Positions 18,272-27,158 are shown, numbered from the stretch's first letter. The stretch is 64,000 nucleotides of DNA from an uncultured Clostridium sp. (GCA_947244325.1 CAMXJY010000009.1:30976-94975); one strand, 5' to 3'. Notes: a model not told the origin generated them from the sequence alone. Program-made: numbers and translations.

Positions 18272-19271
18272 ATGTTTAATCCTAATTGTATTTATTATGA
18301 AAAAGAAATAGAAAACTATGAACTTGGAAAAGAACTTTTAGAAAAGTATAGTAATGTTCCGAAGGTTATTATAGATAATCACAATAACATTGAGGAAATG
18401 AGAAAAAAGCAAAATTACGAATTTCCAAAGATGAAAAGAAATTTAATTATAGGTGTAAGGAAAACTCACAAATTTGTTGAAAATCATAAGGTATCAGATT
18501 ATCTTGTTCCATACACATCTTCTGGGTGCATAGCTATGTGTATGTATTGCTATCTAGTATGTAATTATAATAAATGCGCTTATTTAAGAATATTTGTAAA
18601 TAGAGAAAAGATGCTAGAAAAAATAGTAAAAGTAAACAATCAATCAGAAAAAGAGTTAACTTTTGAAATTGGAAGTAATAGTGATTTAATTTTGGAAAAT
18701 ACAATAACTGGAAATTTAGATTGGACAATTAGAGAGTTTAGCAAAGAACATAAAGGATATTTAACATTTCCAACAAAATTTGATATGGTTGATTCTATAT
18801 GTAATATAGAGCATAATGGAAGAATAATTGTTAGAATGAGTGTAAATCCTGAGATAATAATTAATCAAATAGAGTTTCGGAACATCTAGGCTAAAAGATA
18901 GAGTAAAAGCAATAAATAAACTAAAAAATGCAGGATATAAAATTGGAATACTTATTGCACCTGTAGTTTTGATAGATAATTGGAAAGAAGAATATGAAAA
19001 TCTGATAAAATTTTTAAAAGAAAATTTATCAGATGAAGTAAAAAAAGATGTATTTTTTGAAATAATTTTTATGACATACAGTTATGTTCATTGTATGATT
19101 AATCAAGAAGCTTTTCCGAATGCTATAAATTTATATAATCCAGAATTGATGACAGGAAGAGGCAGAGGAAAGTATATGTATAAGAATTATGTTAGAGAAG
19201 ATGGAGAAAAGTTTTTTAGAGAAAAATTAAAAAAATATTTTCCTGAAAATGAGATAATCTATATAGTGTAA
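18272..19271 (+). CDS. Spore photoproduct lyase (radical SAM), with a +1 shift
   Basis: Radical SAM enzyme that reverses the spore photoproduct thymine dimer in spore DNA. The Fe-S cluster motif CIAMCMYCYL (CxxxCxxC) is at about residues 91-100. The first frame ends ...NQIEF followed by CGG at 18878 and a TAG two codons later. One base forward the frame gives GTSRLKDRVKAINKL, where family members have an EHGTS...LEER-type segment, and runs to TAA at 19271. Joined length 332, close to the roughly 340 of Bacillus SplB. Strong GGAGG ribosome site. The gene implies a sporulating ancestry. Confidence 0.85.
18878..18881 (+). other. CGGA +1 frameshift site 4 (spore photoproduct lyase)
   Basis: In-frame CGG after TTT (Phe) at codon 203; resumes at GGA 18879-18881. 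The family has Gly at this point (HGTS), the best single evidence that the decoded residue is Gly from GGA. Confidence 0.78.
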
Positions 19272-19335
19272 TATGTATAATATTTAGAATTGTAAAGATT
19301 AAAAATTAATTTAATAAAAGGAAAAATAGCAATAA

Positions 19336-19986
19336 ATGAAATTAGAAGATTTAAAAGCAAAATATGACAAATTACAAATAAAATATGGAGCAAAAGAATT
19401 GGATTCTATTTATAATGGCGGATGTATAGAAAATCCAGATATATGTTTTGTATTTATGAATCCTACTGGTAGAAATATTGCATCTTCAAAAGAATGGAAA
19501 GGTCTAAAATCACCTTGGATAGGAACTAAAAACATTTGGGATTTATTTCATAGTTTAAATTTAATGAATGAAGATATTTATAAAAAAATAAAAGAAATTA
19601 AACCAAATGATTGGACTGAAGAGTTTGCAGAAGAGGTATATGAAGATGTAAAATTACATAAATATTTTATTACTAATTTAGGAAAATGTACTCAAATAGA
19701 TGCAAGAGTTCTTCCTGATAGTGTTTATAAAGAGTATTTAGATTTGTTAGAAAAAGAAATAGAAATAGTAAATCCAAAAGTAATTATTTTATTTGGAAAT
19801 CAAGTAAGCTCTATAGTTCTTGATAAAAAAATATCAGTATCACAATGTAGAAAAGAAATATTCCAAAAGAAGATAAATAATAAAGAATACAAATTTTATT
19901 CTGTTTACTATCCTATAGGAAATGGAAGATTTAATATAGATAAGTCAATAGAAGATATAAAGTGGATTATAGATAATAATATATAA
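19336..19986 (+). CDS. Uracil-DNA glycosylase-like superfamily protein
   Basis: A 216-residue protein with the UDG-superfamily layout: an N-terminal FVFMNPTGRN (motif A position), a central FITNLGKC, VIILFGNQVSS (the hydrophobic strand common to family 4/5-like enzymes) and a C-terminal YYPIGNG in place of the usual HPS motif. Relatives excise uracil or other damaged bases; the altered motifs leave catalysis open. There are no four-cysteine Fe-S ligands as in family 4. Sits between the photolyase-like gene and a hydrolase, in a repair-rich context. Confidence 0.7.
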   Translation: MKLEDLKAKYDKLQIKYGAKELDSIYNGGCIENPDICFVFMNPTGRNIASSKEWKGLKSPWIGTKNIWDLFHSLNLMNEDIYKKIKEIKPNDWTEEFAEEVYEDVKLHKYFITNLGKCTQIDARVLPDSVYKEYLDLLEKEIEIVNPKVIILFGNQVSSIVLDKKISVSQCRKEIFQKKINNKEYKFYSVYYPIGNGRFNIDKSIEDIKWIIDNNI

Positions 19987-20025
19987 ATAGTATAAAAATA
20001 AAAAGAATTTAAAAGGAGAAAAAAG

Positions 20026-20577
20026 ATGGAAAATTATTTTATAATACATGGCTCATTTAGTAGTCCATATTCAAATTGGATAGGTTGGTTACATGATTTT
20101 TTAGAAACAGACGGAAAACAAGTATATGTACCAAATTTTCCAATAGGAGTTGGATATCAAAATTATGAAAATTGGAGCAAAATATTTAAAAATTATTTAG
20201 ATATAGGTTTAATAAATGAAAATACAACTATTATAGGACATAGTATAGCCCCAGCTTTTATATCAAAGTTCTTAACAGAGAATAAAGTAAAAGTTAAAAA
20301 ATTAATATTTGTATGTGGATTTAATAATTATTTTGGAATTAATGAAGAATATGATACAGTAAATGGAAGTATGTATTTTGATAATTTAGAAGATGTAAAA
20401 AAATATGCAAATGAAATAATTTGTTTTTATTCAGATAATGATCCATATGTAAAATATGAAGCTGAAAAAGATTTTGCAGATAAAGTTTCAACAGAACAAA
20501 TTTTAATACCAAAAGCAGGACATATAAATTTAGAGAGCGGATATGATACTTTTGAAGATATAGTAACATATATATAA
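20026..20577 (+). CDS. RBBP9/YdeN-like alpha/beta hydrolase
   Basis: A 183-residue serine hydrolase of the RBBP9/YdeN type. Seen: FIIHGSFSSP at the N-terminus (oxyanion region), nucleophile elbow GHSIAP (Ser near residue 73), Asp in SDNDPYV and His in AGHIN. Small bacterial members are esterases of unknown natural substrate. AAAGGAG ribosome site 8 bases before the ATG. It ends the long gene run and is followed by a terminator. Confidence 0.82.
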   Translation: MENYFIIHGSFSSPYSNWIGWLHDFLETDGKQVYVPNFPIGVGYQNYENWSKIFKNYLDIGLINENTTIIGHSIAPAFISKFLTENKVKVKKLIFVCGFNNYFGINEEYDTVNGSMYFDNLEDVKKYANEIICFYSDNDPYVKYEAEKDFADKVSTEQILIPKAGHINLESGYDTFEDIVTYI

Positions 20578-20593
20578 TATTATGAAGTATGTA

Positions 20594-20628
20594 AACAGAG
20601 AGTTTTATGAACTTTCTGTTTATTTTGT
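20594..20628 (+). terminator. Intrinsic terminator of the nucleotide-metabolism run
   Basis: AAACAGAGAGTT pairs with AACTTTCTGTTT around a short loop, followed by ATTTTGTTATTTT. Confidence 0.7.
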
Positions 20629-20690
20629 TATTTTATAGGAAAGTGCTTCGCACTTTCTATAAAATAAAGGCTTTGCCAAAATTTGTAAAT
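20629..20690. repeat. Intergenic repeat A, copy 2
   Basis: Near-identical to 1836-1900: TTTTATAG, AAAGTGCTTCGCACTT hairpin, CTATAAAATAAAGGCTT, then GCCAAAATTTGTA. Lies directly after a terminator, like copy 1. Confidence 0.65.
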
Positions 20691-20705
20691 AAATTGAAAA
20701 ATATA

Positions 20706-20756
20706 TTGACATTATTCCGAAAAAAGTATAAAATAAATATACCGAATACGGAACAA
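20706..20756 (+). promoter_or_regulatory. Promoter and candidate operator of the HTH regulator
   Basis: TTGACA (20706-20711), 17 bases, TAAAAT (20729-20734). A TTCCGA half-site lies in the spacer, and CCGAATACGG (an inverted repeat) lies just downstream of the -10 with CGGAA on its edge. The paired TTCCG/CGGAA blocks around the promoter suggest autoregulation by the downstream HTH protein. Confidence 0.6.
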
Positions 20757-20780
20757 TACAAAAATAGAGGTGGTGAATAA

Positions 20781-22010
20781 ATGGGATTTTTAACAGCAAA
20801 ACAATTTTCAGAAAAATGGGGAATATCAGAAAGAAGAATAATAAAACTGTGTAAAGAAGATAGAATTGTAGGTGCTCTAAAAAATGGAATGGTATGGCTA
20901 ATACCAGAAGAAACACTAAAACCTTCTGATAAAAGAAGAAAAATATCACAATATATTCAAACACAAAAAAATATAGCAGTTATTAATATAAATAATAAAA
21001 TAGCCGAAGATTTACTACCTAGTTTAAAAAAAGAAGGCTATAACATAGTAGCAACTTATGAGAAAACAGAAAAATTAGAAGTTAATACAAAAGAAGCTAA
21101 TATATTTGAAATAGATATAGAGAATAAAAGTAGTTTGAAAAACTTTTTAAATAACAATGGAAAATATTTTAATGGATTAATTTATATTGAACTTGAAAAC
21201 GAACCCAAAAACAAAGAATGGTTTATAAAAGAATTTGCTAAAAAAATGGATTGTGAATCAAGTATTGTTTTGGTAAATAAATTTAAAGAGAATAGAAAAG
21301 ATTTATCTAAAAAATTAGCAGTAGAATTAAATAATGATATAGGTGTAAGAATAAATTCTTTAGATTTAAAGTTTCCTGAAAGTAAAAATGCAATAATAGA
21401 TTATAAAGAAATATCAAATGATATTATAAAATTATTAACAGGTTTTAAAAATACTACAGGAACTATAATACAATCAGATGTAGGATGTATAGAATTTTTA
21501 AAAAATGGAAGAACTAAAAATTTATCAAAAGGAGAATTCTATAAAATTTTAAATTACTATTTTAATAAATTAAATAAAGAATCAAATATGTGGGCAGCAT
21601 CTATGATGCTTGAAGATGAATGGACAGAAGAACCACTAGAAATGAATTTTAGAATAGTAAATTTAGAGGCTGCTAATAGAGGAGCAAATATTGAAAGAAT
21701 TTTTATTTTTAGTAAATCAAAAATAAAAGAATTCAAAGAAAATAAGACTTTAAAAATTTATATGCAAAATAGTAATATTAATACTTTATTTGTAGATTAT
21801 GATGAAGTCTTAAAAAAGGAACCAGAATTACTTAAAGAAGTTGGAAATGGATGGGATGGATTTAATCAAGAAGCTATAGCGGTTGATATACCTGATGATG
21901 AAAAATCAAGAGGATATATAAGCTCAAATGAAGAAGAAGTAAAAAAAGCATATGAAATTTTTAAAAGATTAAAAAAATATTCAAAAGATTTAAGAGAAAT
22001 TTTAAAATAA
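20781..22010 (+). CDS. HTH regulator with a Rossmann-like middle and unknown C-terminal domain
   Basis: A 409-residue protein. Residues 1-65 form an excisionase/MerR-like winged HTH (GFLTAKQFSEKWGISERRI...). Residues about 70-215 look like a degenerate short-chain-dehydrogenase Rossmann fold (NIAVININ, then ...GLIYIELE). The C-terminal 170 residues contain MWAASMMLEDEWTEEP and a repeat-poor acidic domain that I cannot name. It has its own promoter with a palindromic operator, and a strong GAGGTGG ribosome site. Probably a ligand- or cofactor-sensing DNA-binding protein; the target is unknown beyond likely self-control. Confidence 0.55.
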   Translation: MGFLTAKQFSEKWGISERRIIKLCKEDRIVGALKNGMVWLIPEETLKPSDKRRKISQYIQTQKNIAVININNKIAEDLLPSLKKEGYNIVATYEKTEKLEVNTKEANIFEIDIENKSSLKNFLNNNGKYFNGLIYIELENEPKNKEWFIKEFAKKMDCESSIVLVNKFKENRKDLSKKLAVELNNDIGVRINSLDLKFPESKNAIIDYKEISNDIIKLLTGFKNTTGTIIQSDVGCIEFLKNGRTKNLSKGEFYKILNYYFNKLNKESNMWAASMMLEDEWTEEPLEMNFRIVNLEAANRGANIERIFIFSKSKIKEFKENKTLKIYMQNSNINTLFVDYDEVLKKEPELLKEVGNGWDGFNQEAIAVDIPDDEKSRGYISSNEEEVKKAYEIFKRLKKYSKDLREILK

Positions 22011-22089
22011 ATTTACAAAAGCAAAGTAAATTTTAAGATTAAATATATTACAAATGATGATAAAACAAAAAATATTTAGGAGGATTAAA

Positions 22090-22638
22090 ATGGAATTAAC
22101 AGTATCTTATGTACTTTCACAAATTTTTATTATAATTAATTATTTATTTTTAGCAATATCATATTATTCAAAAAATAGAAAAACAGTATTATGTCTAGGA
22201 TTTATATCTTTAGTAGCAAATGGACTTTCATATGTATTTTTAAATGCTTATTCAGGTCTTGCAATGTGTATATTAGCATTAATAAGAAATATTATTTTCT
22301 TACTTGATGAAAAGAAAAATGGTAAGAGTGATGTAATAACTAAAAAAGATGTTATTATATTGATTGTATTATATGCATTTGCAATAGCATCAGCATTTTT
22401 AACATATGAAGGATTTTTAAGTTTATTATCAATTTTTGCAACTATGCTTTATACATTTTCAGTTTGGCAAAAGAAAACAATTATATATAAACTAATGGGA
22501 ATACCAGTAGGAATATTATGGATATTCTATAATATATACATAATGTCAATTTTTGGAATAATATTAGAGAGTATATTATTAATTTGTTCTACATCAGGAT
22601 TTATTATTGAACTTAAGAAAAGTAAAGAAAGTAAATAA
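22090..22638 (+). CDS. YgjV-family inner membrane protein 2
   Basis: A 182-residue membrane protein, paralogous to 13359-13880: the same hydrophobic segments, the FLNAYSGLAM / LNAFSAMITN block, and SVWQKKTIIYKL matching AVWQNNLKVFR. I start at ATG 22090 because AGGAGG lies just before it; an in-frame ATG 12 codons upstream has no ribosome site. Function unknown. Confidence 0.75.
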   Translation: MELTVSYVLSQIFIIINYLFLAISYYSKNRKTVLCLGFISLVANGLSYVFLNAYSGLAMCILALIRNIIFLLDEKKNGKSDVITKKDVIILIVLYAFAIASAFLTYEGFLSLLSIFATMLYTFSVWQKKTIIYKLMGIPVGILWIFYNIYIMSIFGIILESILLICSTSGFIIELKKSKESK

Positions 22639-22643
22639 AAACC

Positions 22644-22795
22644 AGAATCAAGATTTTGTAGCAGTTTGTGTTGCGTACAAAATTTTGATTCTGCCATAAT
22701 TATCTAGTACAGAAATTTATCCCACTGGGATAAATTTCTTACTATATAAAAATATCTAAGACCCCTTAACTGCTTAAGCAGTAAGGGTTTATTTT
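22644..22795 (+). terminator. Three successive hairpins after the second YgjV gene
   Basis: (1) 22644-22692, arms AGAATCAAGATTTTGT / ACAAAATTTTGATTCT. (2) 22711-22739, an almost perfect palindrome AGAAATTTATCCCA / TGGGATAAATTTCT. (3) 22762-22795, ACCCCTTA...CTGCTTAAGCAG...TAAGGGT followed by TTATTTTT, a classic terminator. The first two are unexplained extra structure. Confidence 0.65.
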
Positions 22796-22863
22796 TGTGA
22801 AGTATTGAAAATAATTTGAAAATCTTATAAAATAACTTTAAATTATGTGAGAGGAATTTTTAT

Positions 22864-24261
22864 ATGGATATTTATGGAATAAAGAATATAACTGAAAGAG
22901 AATTAAATTTTGAGTATGATAAATATTATAAAGAATTTGCATTAAAGTTAAAAAGTTTATTATCAGATGAAGAAAGAAATACTTTAAGAAAAGAAGAACA
23001 AGAAAGATTTAGTAGTTTAAATAATATAGAAATAGATTTAGAAGAATTAAAAAATAGTTTTATAGATTTGCTAACAGATGAAAACTCTGAAAAATATTTA
23101 TGGATATTATATAGTAAATATCAAAATAGTGAAAATTATATTGATAAATTAAGTGATATCTTAAAAAGAGAAAATGAAGTTATTAGAGGCGGAACAAATA
23201 CGTATAAAATGAATGGCTGGATGGCACACACTTTATATGTTTATCAAATTTTAAATTATAATATTGCTAAAAATATTGAAATAGTAAATTTCAATGGAAA
23301 TGAGAATAATAAATTACAGTTGGAAGAACTACATAAATTATATAAAGAATTAAGTAAAGAATCTAAATTTTTATTAAGAATATTTTGTTTAATACATGAT
23401 ATAGGAGTTATAGAAGATGTAAAATATCATGATGTTTTAGGCTCAAAATATGTAGAGGAAGTTTTAAAAGAGATTGGATTAACACAAAATGAGTTAGAAA
23501 AAAATAATATAAATATAATGTTAAATGATTTTATAAAAGTATTGCAAGGAATTATAAAATATCATACTTTAATAACATCTTTATCAGCAGAAAGTAATGA
23601 TGAATATGTAGAATATGCGTATAGAAATTTAATAGAAAGCATTCCAAATATACAAAGTATAAAAAGTCAAATTCCTAAAATATTATTTATAATGGCATAT
23701 GGAGATATAATAGCTGTTGATGAAAGTTTGATGGATACAGAAAAATATCAAAGAACTAAAGAAGGATATATGTTTTTTGAAGAAATAACTAATAATAAGC
23801 CACATACAAGAAATAAAGAAAAAGTTACCATTGATAGAATATGTGATACGGCAGGAAAAATTAGATATGAAACTTTAAAAAAAGAACTAGATATTATACT
23901 AGAAAAAAATAATATAGATAAAAATGATTTTATAGAAGATATGTATAATATAAGACTTATGAGATATACAGGACCTTTAATGAAAATGGTAAATGATGTA
24001 AGTTTAACTATAAAGATATATAATGAATTGTTTAAATTAATTACAGCTTTAGATGGAAGAGATTCTTTGAAAGAATATACTATTTTATTTGTACCAGATA
24101 AACCTGAAAGCGAATTTGTAAAAGAGTTTAAAAATAATAATTTTTTTGAGTGTTTAGAAAAAATGAAAAAAGAGAAAAGAGCGTTTTCTGAATTTGGAAA
24201 TACAAGAATAGAAAAAGATGAGGTTTCTGGTGAGAAAAAACTTCTAATAAGAGTAATATAA
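22864..24261 (+). CDS. HD-domain phosphohydrolase-like protein
   Basis: A 465-residue protein with an HD metal-dependent phosphohydrolase core: HTLYVY near residue 121, IHDIGVIEDVKYH near 178 (HD doublet), KYHTLI near 237 and a later GDIIAVDE. About 110 residues precede the HD region and about 130 follow it; neither is recognised. HD proteins hydrolyse nucleotides, including (p)ppGpp, c-di-NMPs and dNTPs. Single gene with GAGAGGA ribosome site; no partner is obvious. Confidence 0.65.
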   Translation: MDIYGIKNITERELNFEYDKYYKEFALKLKSLLSDEERNTLRKEEQERFSSLNNIEIDLEELKNSFIDLLTDENSEKYLWILYSKYQNSENYIDKLSDILKRENEVIRGGTNTYKMNGWMAHTLYVYQILNYNIAKNIEIVNFNGNENNKLQLEELHKLYKELSKESKFLLRIFCLIHDIGVIEDVKYHDVLGSKYVEEVLKEIGLTQNELEKNNINIMLNDFIKVLQGIIKYHTLITSLSAESNDEYVEYAYRNLIESIPNIQSIKSQIPKILFIMAYGDIIAVDESLMDTEKYQRTKEGYMFFEEITNNKPHTRNKEKVTIDRICDTAGKIRYETLKKELDIILEKNNIDKNDFIEDMYNIRLMRYTGPLMKMVNDVSLTIKIYNELFKLITALDGRDSLKEYTILFVPDKPESEFVKEFKNNNFFECLEKMKKEKRAFSEFGNTRIEKDEVSGEKKLLIRVI

Positions 24262-24298
24262 AATAAGATACATTTTTAGCTATATAAATAGTGTTTTC

Positions 24299-24327
24299 TT
24301 GCAAAATTTACATAATTATTGTATAAT
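24299..24327 (+). promoter_or_regulatory. Promoter of the TPM-LemA pair
   Basis: TTGCAA (24299-24304), 17 bases, TATAAT (24322-24327). The same -35, spacing and -10, with a related spacer, occur before the accessory genes at 33558 and 35131. Confidence 0.65.
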
Positions 24328-24447
24328 TAAAATATTGGCTATTTTAGCAATAAATCTCGGTATTCAAAAAATGAAAGGAGATGAACGAAGTTTCTTAAAG
24401 GTAAGGCACAAAAAACAAGTAAACATTAAAGAAATGGAGGAGAGAAA

Positions 24448-26343
24448 ATGAACTCGAAACGAAAGGTAACTCGGAAACTATATGGATTTTTAGCAATTGC
24501 TTTTTTAATTGTTTTTGCAGGAAATGTATGTATAGCAGAAGCGGCAGAAAGCACTAATCCATATTCACAAGCGGTTGAGGAACAAATGCCAGAGTTTTAT
24601 GTTAATGATTTTGCTGGAATTTTTACAGAAGAGCAAAAAAATAGCATAATATCAAAGTCGGCTCAGCTTGAAGAAGAAACTGGTGGAATTCAGGTTGTAA
24701 TTTCAACAGTGGATACTTGGGGGGAAGGAAGAGAAGGAGAAGATTATACGTATGCTATGTATAATCAATACAAGATAGGTGAAGAAAGTATGGGAATCCT
24801 TATAACTTTTTCTGTAAATGACAGGGAATTAGTACTGGAGACAGGAAGAAATATGCAAGTTTTCGTTACAGATGCTCAGCTTGATGATTTATCAGAAGGG
24901 GTAATGGGATATTTTTCAAATGACGAATTTGCAGAAGGCTTAATGGTATTGCAGGATGACATAATTGAAGAAGTTAAGTGGGCGGTACCTGAAGACTGGA
25001 AGTCACAAATTCCTTTGACAACTGTAAAAAATGAAACATCCAATGTTGATGCGACGTCTTCAAATAGCAGTATGCTTGTAGTAATATTAGTATTAATTGC
25101 AATATTAATTATAATGTTAATTATTACTATTAAATTAAAGCATAAAATTGTTGAAACGGAGATTGAGAGAAAAAAAGAAATTCGAAAACTCAATCGTCTT
25201 GAAGAGGAGTATGAGAACTATAAAAAAGATGTAAAATTTTGCTTGGATAAGAAAAATAAGGAAGCAAAGGAGCAGGAAGATTCTCTTAATAAACAGCTTG
25301 TAGAAGCGTTTAAAAATGTAAGTATATTAGAAAATCAATATGCACTGCTTTGTGCATGGCGTGAAAGAGCAATAGCATTGAATCCTGAGCTTGATTCGGA
25401 AATCGAAATAATGATTGAGAATGAGTTTAAGGATAAGGCAGCTATTGTTGATAAGGAGATTCAAAGTTGTATTAATTTAGCGGCGAATCCATGTCATATT
25501 GAAGTCTTTCAAAATGCGGTTAACTCCTTTGAAGCATTGGATGATAATGCAAAAAGATACATACAGTCAGATATAAAAAGATTGTATGAGTATTTAGAAA
25601 AATCTATCAATATGAAGGCAGAGATTGAAAAGCAAGAAGCAACGGAAGTAGCTGAAAAAGCATGTAATGAAATAAAGCAGATTATGGATAAATATTCTGT
25701 AGGAAATAACGAAAATTATGAAGATTTGGTAACTACGTATCAAATATATGAAAGACTTACTAATCTTCAAAAAAGCGTTTTCCCTGATATGGATATGATT
25801 AGAAAACTTAGAAATTTAATTACATCTGCTAAGAGAGATTGCGAAGATGTAGCTATTGCAAATACTGCCTGTGATAAGGTAAGAAAATCTATAAGTGGGA
25901 TTTATAATGCTGATGAAGATGACCTCGACAAGCTGAAAAATGCATATAAAGTATATAATGCATTATCTGAAAATCAAAGAAAGTATTTTGATGAGGAAGT
26001 ATTAAAAGAGCTTAGAAGGTTACTTAAGCAAGCTGAAGATGATTATGATAGAGAAGAAAAACGCAGAAGAGAAGAAAGAAGTTATAACAATACCTACAAT
26101 AGTGGTTTTATGTATAGAAGTATGGGAAATACACATAACCATAGACCATCTTCAGGACCTTCTCATCATAATTCTGGTTATAGTTCTAACAAAACAAGCA
26201 ATAGACCATCAACGACGATTAGATTATCAAGTAGTACAAGAAGTAGCAGAAACACAAGTAGACCAAGCACATCAACATCACATAAAACTACTGTAGGACG
26301 TGGTGGAAAAGCAAGTGGTGCAACTATAAAAAAGAAAGTCTAA
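24448..26343 (+). CDS. TPM-domain membrane protein, long coiled-coil form
   Basis: A 631-residue protein, accessory by codon use (CGT, CGG, CTT and TCG codons rare in neighbours). Signal or anchor segment at residues 10-32, TPM domain about 45-185 (FYVNDFAGIFTEEQ, then GIQVVISTVDTW), transmembrane helix about 210-230, a charged coiled-coil region to about 545, and a Ser/Thr/Arg-rich tail. TPM proteins (YgcG, Psb32) often pair with LemA, as here. They are linked to membrane quality control, but the role is not established. In-frame CGG occurs at codon 9 (ACT CGG AAA) and must be read as Arg, because a +1 shift there stops within a few codons. Confidence 0.78.
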   Translation: MNSKRKVTRKLYGFLAIAFLIVFAGNVCIAEAAESTNPYSQAVEEQMPEFYVNDFAGIFTEEQKNSIISKSAQLEEETGGIQVVISTVDTWGEGREGEDYTYAMYNQYKIGEESMGILITFSVNDRELVLETGRNMQVFVTDAQLDDLSEGVMGYFSNDEFAEGLMVLQDDIIEEVKWAVPEDWKSQIPLTTVKNETSNVDATSSNSSMLVVILVLIAILIIMLIITIKLKHKIVETEIERKKEIRKLNRLEEEYENYKKDVKFCLDKKNKEAKEQEDSLNKQLVEAFKNVSILENQYALLCAWRERAIALNPELDSEIEIMIENEFKDKAAIVDKEIQSCINLAANPCHIEVFQNAVNSFEALDDNAKRYIQSDIKRLYEYLEKSINMKAEIEKQEATEVAEKACNEIKQIMDKYSVGNNENYEDLVTTYQIYERLTNLQKSVFPDMDMIRKLRNLITSAKRDCEDVAIANTACDKVRKSISGIYNADEDDLDKLKNAYKVYNALSENQRKYFDEEVLKELRRLLKQAEDDYDREEKRRREERSYNNTYNSGFMYRSMGNTHNHRPSSGPSHHNSGYSSNKTSNRPSTTIRLSSSTRSSRNTSRPSTSTSHKTTVGRGGKASGATIKKKV

Positions 26344-26369
26344 AAGGTTTCATTAAGAGAGGTGCGAAC

Positions 26370-27026
26370 ATGAATGATGAATTTGATAATAGTAGCTATG
26401 ATGAGCCAAACTATAATAATAAGCCTATTATCACATGGCGGTTTATTGCAGGCGTGATTGTGGCTATTGTTGCTATTGTACTTGTATGGAAAACATGTAG
26501 CTTCATAAATTCTTGTAAAGACACTTATAATGAATTGGTGACTCTTCAGGAAAATGTGAATCAGGCTAAAAGTGATGTCGAGGCTGCAATGCAGAGACGT
26601 GCTGAATTGATACCAGATATGGTAGAAACATTAAAAGCGTCTGATAAACATGATGAGAAGTTATATGCTGAATTATCCTCTGCAAGTGATAGCTTGCTCA
26701 ACGTTATTGGAGATAATCCAGAAGAATTAAGTGAGGCAAATCATGAATTAACTTTGGCAATTAACCGTATGATTGTTTTTGTAAGGCAGTATCCCGATAT
26801 AGTTGATAAAGAAAAGTACTCTAAATTTATGGTACAACTTGAAGGTTCTGTTAATAGGATATTAGTTGCAAGAAACAATTATAATGAAGTAGTTGTTAAA
26901 TATAATGAAAAAGTGCGACAATATCCAGGAATTATTATTGCAAAAATATTTGGCTTTGATGTAGCAGAATATTTTGAAGCAGATTTTGATGCAAAAAAGG
27001 AACTGAATATTGTAAATTTTGATTAA
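26370..27026 (+). CDS. LemA-family membrane protein
   Basis: A 218-residue LemA protein. One transmembrane helix at about 22-43, then the characteristic helical bundle: YNELVTLQENVNQAKSDVEAAMQRRAELIPDMVE near residue 55, YNEVVVKYNEKVRQYPG near 175 and IFGFDVAEYFE near the end. It follows the TPM gene by 26 bases and shares its accessory codon usage, including one in-frame CGG read as Arg (TGG CGG TTT). Known TPM-LemA pairing supports joint action at the membrane; exact job unknown. Confidence 0.85.
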   Translation: MNDEFDNSSYDEPNYNNKPIITWRFIAGVIVAIVAIVLVWKTCSFINSCKDTYNELVTLQENVNQAKSDVEAAMQRRAELIPDMVETLKASDKHDEKLYAELSSASDSLLNVIGDNPEELSEANHELTLAINRMIVFVRQYPDIVDKEKYSKFMVQLEGSVNRILVARNNYNEVVVKYNEKVRQYPGIIIAKIFGFDVAEYFEADFDAKKELNIVNFD

Positions 27027-27068
27027 GAGAAAAGTTTTTTGAGATTTGAGAGTTTATTTTTGAAGAAG

Positions 27069-27158
27069 ATACCTCGAGCTGACGAATGTCAGCTTGGGGT
27101 ATTTTACATTTGTGTATGAAGCAAAGGCAGACAAATGTTAAAGCTGCCTTTGTTTTTT
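27069..27158 (+). terminator. Tandem terminators after the LemA gene
   Basis: Hairpin 1, about 27069-27103: ATACCTCGAGCTGAC / GTCAGCTTGGGGTAT then TTTT. Hairpin 2, about 27121-27158: GCAAAGGCAG / CTGCCTTTG then TTTTTTT. The GC content of hairpin 1 suits the accessory cargo rather than the host. Confidence 0.75.

Noticed and set aside
20739..20756. CGG triplets upstream of the HTH gene as recoding sites
   Set aside because: They are non-coding and belong to the promoter palindrome.
26039..26296. Open frame of 85 codons inside the 3' end of the TPM gene
   Set aside because: Overlaps the Ser/Thr/Arg-rich tail in another frame, with no ribosome site.
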